13,417 nucleotides of DNA from positions 4,425 through 17,841 of the forward strand of contig JAOXYB010019527.1 of assembly GCA_028565635.1 (NCBI GenBank). The letters are read 5' to 3'. A model generated the notes under the pieces. It did no database searches and was not told where the DNA came from. It saw nothing but the letters and a program-made list of their open reading frames with translations. The translations under genes were made by a program, and so were the position numbers. Each line of letters opens with the position of its first letter. Within the stretch, counting starts at the first letter, position 1. This DNA comes from Phoronis ovalis. Taxonomy: Eukaryota > Phoronida > Phoronidae. Positions 1-8,524 of this stretch are shown in pieces.

Positions 1-34
1 GCACGAGGCACGAACATGCACGAGGCACGAACAT
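1..34. repeat. 17-bp tandem repeat, two perfect copies, cut by window edge
   Basis: The unit GCACGAGGCACGAACAT occurs twice without change, at 1-17 and 18-34, and the next bases (GC) begin a third copy that breaks off. Within each unit GCACGA is itself repeated. The array may extend left of the window. Confidence 0.85.
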
Positions 35-524
35 GCCTGACCACCCATTAATAACCAACATTTTATTTCTTATAAAACTTGTCAGAACGGCTCGTGTACA
101 AACATGTAAAATTCAACATTATAAATGACATGTTTTGCATTTTACTCGTATTTTGTTCAAATCAGCTTTTGAGACAACAGTTGGGAAATTTTGTGGTGTG
201 CATGTGGAGCCTTTTGAGAAAAGTTGTGACTTTCGAGATTTGTAACCATTAAAACACACTTTTTGGCCGAATATGCTTGAAGCTTACCTTAAACAAATAG
301 CAATAACAAATACTTTAAGAAATACATGCTGTCAAATTTGTACATGTAGATGTACTTCACATTTGAGTAAGACGAGTTATAACACATTTCTATACTTCAT
401 AAACAAATCATATATTTTAGTGTGCTATGAAAATCAATTGTGCGGAGATAATTGGTTGGGACCATTGAGAATATAAGAACTCTTTCAAAATGAGAGTCAT
501 TGCTGTGATCTGTTTTTGCTGCAG
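1..524 (+). other. DARS1: Intron of DARS1 (3' part), no exon recognised
   Basis: AT-rich DNA ending in a good acceptor at 523-524. I searched for the acidic linker and OB-fold residues expected before the first visible exon and found none in any frame. The open frame near 273-476 is low in complexity and matches nothing I recognise. A 17-bp tandem repeat sits at the left edge. Confidence 0.75.
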
Positions 525-693
525 GATCTAGCCAAAGTGAATCAAGATACGAAACTGGATAATCGCATCTTGGATCTGAGGACTACGACCAATCATGCTA
601 TATTCAGAGTGCAAGCCGGAGTCTGTAAACTTTTCCGTGATATTTTGACCGAAAAGGGATTCAATGAAGTACACACTCCAAAGATTATCTCAG
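525..693 (+). CDS. DARS1: DARS1 exon 1 in window (motif 1)
   Basis: Acceptor TGCTGCAG ends at 524; donor CAG|GTAATA. Encodes 56 residues starting [14 protein letters not shown], plus the first base of an Ala codon completed in the next exon. Contains the motif 1 helix and strand ([11 protein letters not shown] to HTPKIIS). In the human protein the same segment follows the acidic linker after the anticodon-binding domain, so at least one further exon must lie to the left. A starting frame of phase 0 is assumed. Confidence 0.93.
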
Positions 694-3600
694 GTAATAT
701 GGGGCAGTGTTTAAACTAAAATGTTCTGGAAACTGTTCATGTTATCATAATTCTCTTAGGAACCATAAAGCTGAATTCAATTTTTTAAGATTTGCTGGAT
801 AATTAAAATATATCAATAAACACTTGGAATATGAGAATTCATGACGTACTGAAGTCCAAAGGAAGGCTTCTTGCAGGACGTATGTCAAGGAAAGAAAACA
901 TAGCTTTGGATACTTGAGATTGTTTTCCATTGTTTTAGCTGCGTCTGAAGGTGGCGCTAATGTATTCACAGTGAGTTACTTCAAAGGCAGCGCATATCTG
1001 GCACAGTCACCACAGCTTTACAAACAGATGTGCATATCAGCTGATTTTGACAAAGTTTTCACAGTTGGAGCAGGTATGCTACCATGTTTATCCAGGAATT
1101 AAACTGTCCTTTATGAGAAACATTTCATTGGCTGCTGTTATTCAGAGGGGGCTTTTTATGTGTGGCCATCTATTTATTAGTAGGCAACTTATAATTATTG
1201 TGAAATGGATACGGAATTCAATTCTTTTTAAGAATGTAAAATTAAATTAAAAACTATGATTTCTGATCTTGCCAACTTGTTTAATATTTATTTAACTTTC
1301 TTTAATACATGTTATTTTATAACAGCTTATAATGTAAAAGCCATGTGAATTTTTAGTGTTTCGAGCCGAAGACTCTAACACACACAGACATCTAACTGAG
1401 TTTGTCGGCCTTGATATGGAAATGGCATTTAACTATCATTACCACGAGGTTGTGGATGTCATTGGAGATATGTTTGTGAATATGTTTAAAGGCCTTCGGG
1501 ATAAGTGTGTATAAAATGTTGATTTATCATTTTAGTAGCAATTATAACTATCTGTTTTATTTCTAAATACCAACATCTGAATCAATCTGTTTTGATCTTC
1601 ACATATTTGTGTACTGTGTGTTTGAGTTGTAATCAAATGATGACAAAGAGACATAGTATTGCTATGTGGCTCAGATTTGCTTCTTGCTTTTTACTTTTCC
1701 CTTCTTAATTGAAATTGATGAAAACTCGTCACATGTACTGTATTAGTGACCTTAATTAATAAACTAAGGGAATAACATTGTTGTCTTAATAATTGTAAAC
1801 AATTTTGCACGACCCTCTGATTGCAAGCTAATTGGTAACAACTCCAATTTTCCATTCTAGTTACCAAACTGAAATCACTACGGTACAGAAGCAGTACCCA
1901 TCAGAGCCTTTCAAGTTCTTAGAACCAAGGTAAACTTCATTTCAACAAAGTCTCTCCGTGCAAGAGACCACTGCACTCTTACTGGTGTTGCCAAGGTGTA
2001 TTGTCATGGTAACATAATCACATGAGTGCTACAATACAATTGAGATGTGTACAACAGCCATGAATATTCTATGATGCATGGCTGTATAACTCTCATACAT
2101 GTACATATCTTTGTAAATGTGTATTATGTTACGTTTTTCTAAAATAGTTTTCACAAGCTCTTCATGAACATTCATCGAGTTTCAATGTAACTGGTACAAA
2201 ACAGAATGAAATATACGTAACTCGGGTGATAAAGATGTCGATTGTATGTAACAACAGGTGTTGTACAATTAAAATGTTGCGATTCTTGTTTCAGCTTGCG
2301 ACTAGAATATGCAGAAGGTGTGCGGATGTTACGAGAAAATGGTGTGGAGATGGACGATGACGAAGATCTGACAACGCCAAATGAGAAGTTTCTGGGAAGA
2401 TTAGTCAAAGCCAAGGTACAATTTTTCTGATATTTAAAAATGCAAATGATTGCTGTATAAAGAGAAGGTTTTGCATTGCTGTAATATCGATTGGATTGGC
2501 AAATATGGTCTGGTTCCACATATGAATGTTCCTGGCTTATGTCCTAAATAAGGTTTACCTTATCAATCACTCACCAGATGGTGCCTCTACTAGTCAAATT
2601 TTATGAAAGTCCTGATATGCAAAAGAGTTGATAATTTAAAAGTACTTGGTTAACAATGAATGTCTACATTTTTTTTCAGTACGACACTGATTTCTACATC
2701 TTGGACAAGTATCCTTTGGCTGTCCGCCCTTTCTACACAATGCCAGACCCCAATAACCAGGTGAGTTCAAGTATATACTCACATTGCTACAATTTCCGGT
2801 TGACATGCAACTTTTGCAATATTTAGACTCCTCACCACCGTTATATATATAGTAATGTCTGATATTTATTTTGATGACACAATATCAACTTAAACCAATA
2901 ATTACTTTTCAAACAGAAATGGTCCAATTCTTACGACATGTTTATGAGAGGTGAAGAGATCTTATCCGGAGCTCAGAGAATCCATGATCCGGACTTGTTA
3001 ACGGAGAGAGCAAAGTGTCATGGCCTCGGTAAGTATTATCCAGGATGAAATTCTTCCGATAAAAATCATTTAAAATAATCGTTGAAATGAAGTGAATAGA
3101 AGTGATATGTCATTATACATTGTTAGGGGCAGTTAGAGCTAAAAGCTTGAAATTCTTTGATGCAGACAATCTGCTGCTGCTTTTTTATCCTGCCACAAGA
3201 GGGCTCCCTATGTGACCTGTATACGAGCCGACTTGAAGAAGTTTTCACAGATTTGAGTCCAGTTATGCCATTTAATCGATATTTGTACCAAATCATTTAT
3301 TATTGTTCCAAAAATTATAAAAATCTACTAGATTAGTTTTGAAAAACTAAAAATCAGTTTTTGAAGATTAAAGTAATTCTGTATAGAAAAGAAGAAAAAT
3401 GTTTGAAAGCAGTAACCATGCATGATTGTCATTTATCTAAAATGGCCTTAATGTAATCACAGTAACTGGTTTGCACTGTTGTTTAAGTCAGTGGTGTACA
3501 CAAATGAACAACACTTGAAAAGTAATCACATGATAAATCTCAAATTAAGATAGCAGGTACCTATAACAGATCATGTCAGAAGACATAAAATAACAAACTG

Positions 3601-5896
3601 ATCCCTATTTCATTACAAGTGTTTATATCAAGTAGCATTTCCTATCAGATAAGTTGCTTTTTATAACAGAACACTTGGATTCTAATTTTAGCACACCTGC
3701 TGGGTCTAATCTAGTCTCTATAACACAGACTATATATCTTATAAATGTACTAAATAAATTGTTTTGAACTATAGCCTCGCAAAAGTCAAAAATTTGTTTT
3801 AAAATTAATAGTGCATATTATTATCAGATATATATTGTTGCATATAGGGATAGACATTTATATAGGGATTTAAACTCAATTTTTAACAAAAAAAAGTTTA
3901 AAAATACAACAAGGGTCTAAACTTAGACTAGGTCTAATCTTGTTTTGAATGTAGTTGGATGTGTTTTCCTTTTCTTCTTTTATTAACCTTATAGAGTCTT
4001 CTCACAGCTATTCCATCGGTTGAATTTACCCTCTACTTCCTGTTTTATATAGGTGCAAACTACCAATCAATTACATTACATTACAAATAAAGGTTTATCT
4101 GACTTTAAAAAATCAGGAAAGAGAATTTTAGAAAAATAACCTTTTGAGTACATGTATTGTACTATATTATATATCATATCAACAGAAAAAATTCTAAACC
4201 GAACAATTATTTTAAATTTTGATCAGTTTGTTATAATTCCTACTGAATGTATGCTTGGTTTGCACATGTAGTATTAGGGGGAGAGACTGGAACAGCCATG
4301 CATGAGAAGAGTCTATTTAGCAAATAAAACAAAAAGGATTCTTGTAGTTACCTTCAGCTGTGCCCTGTACAAACTATTCAGTTTTTCATGACCATTTGAG
4401 GCTATGGTGCCGGTCCATTATTAACCTTTTGCCCATGCAGGCTCAGTATATGTTACTCATATTTTGCTTATTTCCTTTGTACTGCGATGTGAATTGTTTG
4501 TTCCAAGTACTGTAAATTTGCCAATTTCTTAACTATTTTATAATGTTGATGTTTTGTTGGAATGCTTATGAAATAGGCCTAGGATACAAGTTTGAAAATT
4601 TAGATATAAATAAGTTATTAAATGAGCAACAAATAGAACTGGTGTGAATTTGACATTTGTATTTTTAGTTTTCTACAAGGAAAATTTGATATATAATTTA
4701 ATTTATAATTAAAAAATGATTGGCCATAAGAAATATGAGTTTTGCATTTTTGGATGCAAACGATTGAGCAGGTAAATTAACTTGTAGACTGTGTTGATAA
4801 AGCAGCATGTTCGCATGTGTTTTGTATCAGCCTCGCGTTATATCAGGTGCATACATGCTCATCTCAGCAAGAATTCTGGTTTTATACCTGCGCTACCAGA
4901 AATGTTATTTTTATTGTGCAGAATGAATTTGTAACAAACTGGGGATGTCGACACCCTTTATCTCAAAACTGTGTTCAAGCACTATCAATTAAAAAAAATT
5001 CAAATTATGTCATGCATTTTATACATGCTATCTGACCTGGACAATGTCTAGTTGCTTGTAGTAGTGGTTTTGTGTTCGGCTGTCCATTTTTTTAAATAGC
5101 TACTCCATTAAGGTACTGAATTCAACTATTATGCTCATGGCTACTATCTAGTGTGTAAAAAAATTTGCTTTTGAGGTAATCCCTTAAACTATTTTGCACC
5201 TTTCGCCACACTTTAATTGCAGATTTGGATAAAATTAAGGCGTACATCGATTCGTTCCGCTATGGAGCTTCACCGCATGCTGGCGGAGGAATAGGTAAGA
5301 CTTATCTACTAGACCATAATTTATGGAGACCCCATCCCCCACATTATTAATTACTTCATTAGTGGAAATATTTGCACCTCTACAAGAACAATGCAAAATT
5401 AACATGTTTATTTGCAAGATGTATTCTTTGTTATAGGTCTACTCTTATAATGATGTAGGCTGACTGTTAGAATAATTTCAATCATAACTATGTGTGTATA
5501 TATACCAGAAATTTTCCAAAAAAATATACAATTTAGGCGAGAGAAAATAATACCTGTTTTCTCTTGTATTGAAGCATTTTAATTAATATCAGTACTTTAC
5601 TCGGTGACGATTTAAAAACGGGGTGTAATTAACGGGAAAAAGAATGTCAGATTATTAATGGGAAAAAGGATAGCAGATATGTAACGGGAGCGATAACTAA
5701 CTACTGATTTTAATTATAAAGGTATAGAAGAGATACTAGCCATTTAATACGAGTTATGTCGTTTGGGTAATGTCAGAATTATGACATTCTTGAATTTATT
5801 TCAGGAATGGAGCGCGTCCTGATGCTTTATCTGGGGTTGGATAATGTCCGAAAAACCTCCATGTTCCCACGTGATCCAAAACGAATCACCCCATAA
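525..5896 (+). CDS. DARS1: Aspartyl-tRNA synthetase, cytosolic; last nine exons, 5' end outside window
   Basis: Charges tRNA(Asp) with aspartate in the cytosol; in animals the protein belongs to the multi-synthetase complex. Exons: 525-693, 939-1073, 1357-1504, 1861-1929, 2295-2415, 2680-2760, 2917-3028, 5223-5294, 5805-5896. Together they give 999 nt, or 332 residues plus TAA, and all eight introns are GT-AG with consistent phase. Numbering residues from the first in the window: class II motif 1 ends at Pro52 (HTPKII); the SEGGANVF loop is at 59-66; the aspartate-site signature QSPQLYKQ is at 79-86; motif 2 is VFRAED at 102-107 with Arg104; [10 protein letters not shown] is at 252-261; motif 3 is GGGIGMER at 299-306 with Arg306. 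The C-terminus, PRDPKRITP, matches animal cytosolic AspRS almost exactly. The anticodon-binding N-terminal domain lies upstream of the window. Family, compartment and frame are certain; exon ends rest on splice consensus and protein conservation. Confidence 0.97.
939..1073 (+). CDS. DARS1: DARS1 exon 2 in window (flipping loop, aspartate site)
   Basis: Acceptor TGTTTTAG|CT; donor GCAG|GTATGC. The two split codons restore Ala at the left junction and Val at the right. Encodes SEGGANVF, then [20 protein letters not shown], the aspartate-binding signature of AspRS, and ends within VGA before motif 2. The usual Pro of the GPVFRAE motif is Ala here (codon GCA). Confidence 0.95.
1357..1504 (+). CDS. 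DARS1: DARS1 exon 3 in window (motif 2)
   Basis: Acceptor ATTTTTAG|TG. Begins with [16 protein letters not shown], the motif 2 strand-loop-strand that contacts ATP and the tRNA acceptor end, followed by [14 protein letters not shown]. The donor is the weak AA|GTGTGT. It is chosen because ending at 1504 is the only choice that rejoins YQTEI of the next exon in frame, giving Asn at the junction. Confidence 0.93.
1505..1860 (+). other. DARS1: DARS1 intron, 356 bp
   Basis: Begins with the weak donor GTGTGT and ends with CCATTCTAG. No exon, RNA gene or repeat is supported inside it. An ATGATGA at 1637-1643 resembles a C box but has no matching D box or terminal stem. Confidence 0.85.
1861..1929 (+). 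CDS. DARS1: DARS1 exon 4 in window
   Basis: Acceptor CCATTCTAG|T; donor CCAAG|GTAAAC. Short 69-nt exon encoding [12 protein letters not shown] and then [10 protein letters not shown], matching the PFKFLEP block of animal AspRS. Split codons at both ends (Asn on the left, Ser on the right). Confidence 0.94.
1930..2294 (+). other. DARS1: DARS1 intron, 365 bp
   Basis: Donor GTAAAC, acceptor TTTCAG. The only pattern of note is an RFX X-box-like word at 2000-2013. Confidence 0.85.
2295..2415 (+). CDS. DARS1: DARS1 exon 5 in window
   Basis: Acceptor TTGTTTCAG|C; donor AAG|GTACAA at a codon boundary. Encodes [19 protein letters not shown], an acidic DDDEDL stretch and [15 protein letters not shown], all collinear with the human enzyme. 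Confidence 0.96.
2680..2760 (+). CDS. DARS1: DARS1 exon 6 in window
   Basis: Acceptor with an eight-T tract, TTTTTTTTCAG|TAC; donor CAG|GTGAGT. Exactly 27 codons, phase 0 at both ends. Encodes [19 protein letters not shown] and MPDPNNQ, nearly identical to the human protein. Confidence 0.97.
2917..3028 (+). CDS. DARS1: DARS1 exon 7 in window
   Basis: Acceptor TTTCAAACAG|AAA; donor CTCG|GTAAGT, the full donor consensus. Encodes [20 protein letters not shown] and DPDLLTERA, part of the active-site floor. The last base begins the Asp codon finished after the 2.2-kb intron. Confidence 0.97.
3029..5222 (+). other. DARS1: DARS1 long intron, 2194 bp
   Basis: Lies between GTAAGT and TTTAATTGCAG and splits an Asp codon. 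Mostly AT-rich sequence. A less AT-rich patch near 3127-3260 holds a CTCF-like word. The word GGTCTAATCT occurs at 3703-3712 and 3931-3940. The open frame at 4817-5035 starts without an ATG and shows no domain, so I do not call a nested gene. No tRNA or snoRNA was found. Confidence 0.85.
5223..5294 (+). CDS. DARS1: DARS1 exon 8 in window
   Basis: Acceptor TTTAATTGCAG|AT; donor ATAG|GTAAGA. Encodes [20 protein letters not shown] and GGGI. The GGG begins motif 3, which the next intron splits within the following Gly codon. Confidence 0.97.
   Translation: MWIKLRRTSIRSAMELHRMLAEE
5630..5701. repeat. 26-bp tandem repeat, two copies plus a partial third
   Basis: Unit 1 (5630-5655) begins TAACGGGAAAAAGAATG. 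Unit 2 (5656-5681) begins TAATGGGAAAAAGGATA and differs at a few positions. A third start, TAACGGGAGCG, follows at 5682 and diverges after about 8 bases. It lies wholly within the last DARS1 intron. Confidence 0.75.
5667..5709 (+). repeat. Dispersed repeat, copy A (intronic)
   Basis: AGGATAGCAGAT (5667-5678) and GATAACTAACTACTGATT (5692-5709) both recur on the opposite strand at 12814-12840. There they are fused by a shared GAT without the intervening bases. An exact 18-base match plus an adjoining 12-base match is very unlikely by chance in 13 kb. Confidence 0.65.
5805..5896 (+). CDS. DARS1: DARS1 terminal coding exon (motif 3, stop)
   Basis: Acceptor TTTATTTCAG|GA. Encodes [20 protein letters not shown] and PRDPKRITP, then TAA at 5894-5896. 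The GMER Arg is the motif 3 ATP-binding arginine. The C-terminal ...RDPKR(I/L)TP is typical of eukaryotic cytosolic AspRS, so the coding region ends naturally here. Confidence 0.97.
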
Positions 5897-6035
5897 ACGG
5901 ACAGGCGACAAACTGTTGATGCTCAAAATTCACAACGGCTGTGGCACGGTGATAGAAAATTTAGCTGAAAAATACAATATGTATAGTACATATGTACTTT
6001 CTTCTAATCTTTTTTATAACAGTACTAGACTTGAA

Positions 6036-6041
6036 ATTAAA
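6036..6041 (+). terminator. Candidate DARS1 polyadenylation signal ATTAAA
   Basis: ATTAAA lies 140 nt past the DARS1 stop and is followed by a T-rich stretch near 6067-6080 that could serve as the downstream element. It is the first signal-like hexamer after the stop. A canonical AATAAA follows at 6369-6374. Confidence 0.4.
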
Positions 6042-6368
6042 TAATAACTTGCCATCTTCTGATACTATTTTTCATTGTAGATGCTTGCTTGCAAAAAAAA
6101 TCTATATTAGCTATGCGTAGTATTTTGTTTTATTTGAAAGCAGTAGTACTAGTTAGTAGTACTACAGTAGAGCTCCTACCGCAATGAGAGGTGCTTTACA
6201 AAATATACCGTGATGCATCGATTTTACAAGCAAGCGACACATGTAAAAGTGTGCTTAAAAAGCATGTTTCATAGAAATATTAATTATTTTTTAAGGTTTT
6301 TGAAGGTTACGGTTATATACAACTAACATTTCATTTAAAAGTACAAAAATGCATTTATTATATTAACA

Positions 6369-6374
6369 AATAAA
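6369..6374 (+). terminator. Candidate distal DARS1 polyadenylation signal AATAAA
   Basis: Canonical AATAAA 473 nt past the DARS1 stop; T-rich and TG-containing sequence follows near 6398-6425. In such AT-rich DNA this hexamer is expected by chance every few hundred bases, so the call is weak. Confidence 0.3.
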
Positions 6375-8346
6375 ATAATGAAAAGTACATAATTTTGACA
6401 TGTTGTATATATTATTTTCTTGAATGGTTTTTCACACAGTTACTAAAAATTGGTAGTGTAGGTATGAGCAGTCCTCAAGACACACCCACATAAAATTTCA
6501 AATTCATACGACTAAAAATAAAAGTGCAGGATTCCCATTCAAAAATTACTACCGCATTTTTCCAACTCGATGCCATATATTGCCTATAGGCACAAAAAAA
6601 TATATAAGTCAAGATCAATCCTTACGTACTGGATTTTACTTTAATGAGCAATTTTTATGCAGAAGTACATGGAAATACATTCCAAGTAAACTGACCTTCA
6701 GTATCCACACCTGTTTCTGATATATATATGCTTCCTAGAGCATACATATCGAACCTACAATGGGGGTACCAAATTTCTTTACTAAACGAACAGCAAGAGC
6801 TCAGTAACTGAAAAACTTTATTTTAGAAAATTACAATTTCTGATACAAAATCTTTTAGTTCCAATTAAATTTAATCAATATTCATCATGATCTGAATAAG
6901 ATAACTTAATTATTTGTTGAAAAGGCTTAATTAACAATAACGTATCCTTAATCTTTTGTTATTCCAGCATTTATAGCACTTGCACTATACAGTTCTGTGA
7001 AATGAAAACTACATCAGGATTCCTATCTTAATAACGTACAAACTTATAAGTATCAAAACTCAGAAATTTCTGAAACCTTATAGATCTCTATAGGAGAGAC
7101 ACTATGCATGAATCATTGCCCTTGGCAGAATATGACATTAGAATCACAGCTTCAGCTTGTGATCAAAACCTGCAGGGGCTATGATTTTGTTCTAGTATAT
7201 ATAGAATCTATCCACAGTGAGGATTTGGTGATAAGGCCTGTACAAACAAAAAGTCGATAACTTGAGCGCAATATAGAAAAGAAACGCTATCAAACTAAAA
7301 CTACATCAACAATGCAAGTATACACTGCAGGCTATATAAAAGAAAATTTATGATATCATATAGCAATTTATCTATGTATAGTTACAGTTAAAGAGTACTA
7401 TGTTTCTTATGCCTAAAATTAACACAGAATTTTCCTTAATAAAAAACAAAGATATTTAAAAAAAAACAATTTCAAATATAAAATTATAAACAATATCCTG
7501 TAAACAAACCCTGACTAGTACGAATTACAAACATTGCATTTATTATAAACAAGTTTTACGAAACTGTTATAAAATATATAAATAACAAGGCTTACTGGGC
7601 ATTACACATGTAAATTACCACTTGCCCCATTGTCTGCTGGTTTGCAGAGATAATTGACACATTTTATAGCACATGGATAAACTTAACTTTACTCATAACG
7701 AGAGTAAAAGCAGGAAATTTTTCAACTACAAATCAAAATAAAAAAACGTGTTAACCATTATATAGAATGGAGTGTATGTAACGGCTATCTTAATTACAAT
7801 TTGTTACCTAAAATCTGACTTGTGCCATAAAATAAAAGGACAAAACTACTGCATATGGTTTCTAGAGCCTACGCTACTTCAATCACGAGGTAAGTCTCCT
7901 ACAATTTTCCTGTTATAGATGAGTAAAGTATACATTTTAAAACAGTAAATATATTGGCACTTTTGGATTTAACAAACATCAAAATAACAACAAAAAGATC
8001 AACCACAATGCGTAAAAAATATGTTTGTTTCCGCTAAATGGTATGAAAAAATTGGGTAGGCTTATTAATGGGCTTTTTTCTTGACCAAAACATGCAAGAT
8101 GCAAGGAAGAATACAACGCAGGTATTTGCCGAGAAATAAGCAAACAAGGTTTGGCAAGGCTAAAATATTTTAGGGTTGACCAGTCGAATAAGCGGAAAGG
8201 GACATATTTTTGTTTCTAAGGTCTAATAATAATCTCACAAAAGTTGTGCAGGTTATAAATGTGATGTTGCATATAGCAAATGTTATGAGCAAATGTTTAC
8301 CAAAGTATTTGTGTGCAGTTTTTTCAAGATTTAAATAATTTTCTTC

Positions 8347-8352
8347 TTTATT
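8347..8352 (-). terminator. Candidate galactosyltransferase polyadenylation signal AATAAA
   Basis: TTTATT on the plus strand reads AATAAA on the minus strand, about 170 nt beyond the stop codon of the galactosyltransferase. It is the first canonical signal downstream of that gene; further ones lie at 7539-7544, 6817-6822 and 6354-6359. Confidence 0.45.
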
Positions 8353-8524
8353 TTGCTCAGATTGTATTTTAATGAGTATAACCTTGCATAGTGTTTAAGT
8401 ACTTATAACACTATTATATAATTATACATTACTGATAAGCATATCCATGATATGTAATGAGTACTTAGGTGCAACATATATGATCTACACACACCTTAAT
8501 TGTTACAACTAACTCCACTTGTCA

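Larger units (their letters stand above)
5295..5804 (+). other. DARS1: DARS1 last intron, 510 bp, with repeat DNA
   Basis: Donor GTAAGA, acceptor TTTATTTCAG. Contains a 26-bp tandem repeat and one copy of a dispersed repeat, described separately. No coding content. Confidence 0.88.
5897..8524. other. Intergenic region between two convergent genes
   Basis: About 2.6 kb, very AT-rich, holding the 3' UTRs of DARS1 (from the left) and of the galactosyltransferase gene (from the right). No open frame of note, tRNA or clear repeat is visible. Several AATAAA-like words occur on both strands, including a close opposed pair at 6354-6374. How far either UTR reaches cannot be told from sequence alone. 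Confidence 0.8.

Noticed and set aside
1637-1820. C/D-box snoRNA in a DARS1 intron (ATGATGA at 1637, CTGA at 1817)
   Set aside because: The spacing is far too long, no D' or C' box is visible and no terminal stem can be formed.
4817-5035. 72-codon open frame within the long DARS1 intron, possible nested gene
   Set aside because: It begins without an ATG, is Cys- and Ser-rich with no motif, and lies fully in an intron without splice or promoter signals.
6721-6760. Possible tRNA B box (AGGTTCGATATG on the minus strand)
   Set aside because: The 3' half of the B box and any cloverleaf pairing are missing.
7881-7896. Perfect donor GAG|GTAAGT on the plus strand between the two genes
   Set aside because: No open or conserved coding segment precedes it and DARS1 already ended at 5896; isolated consensus donors are expected by chance.
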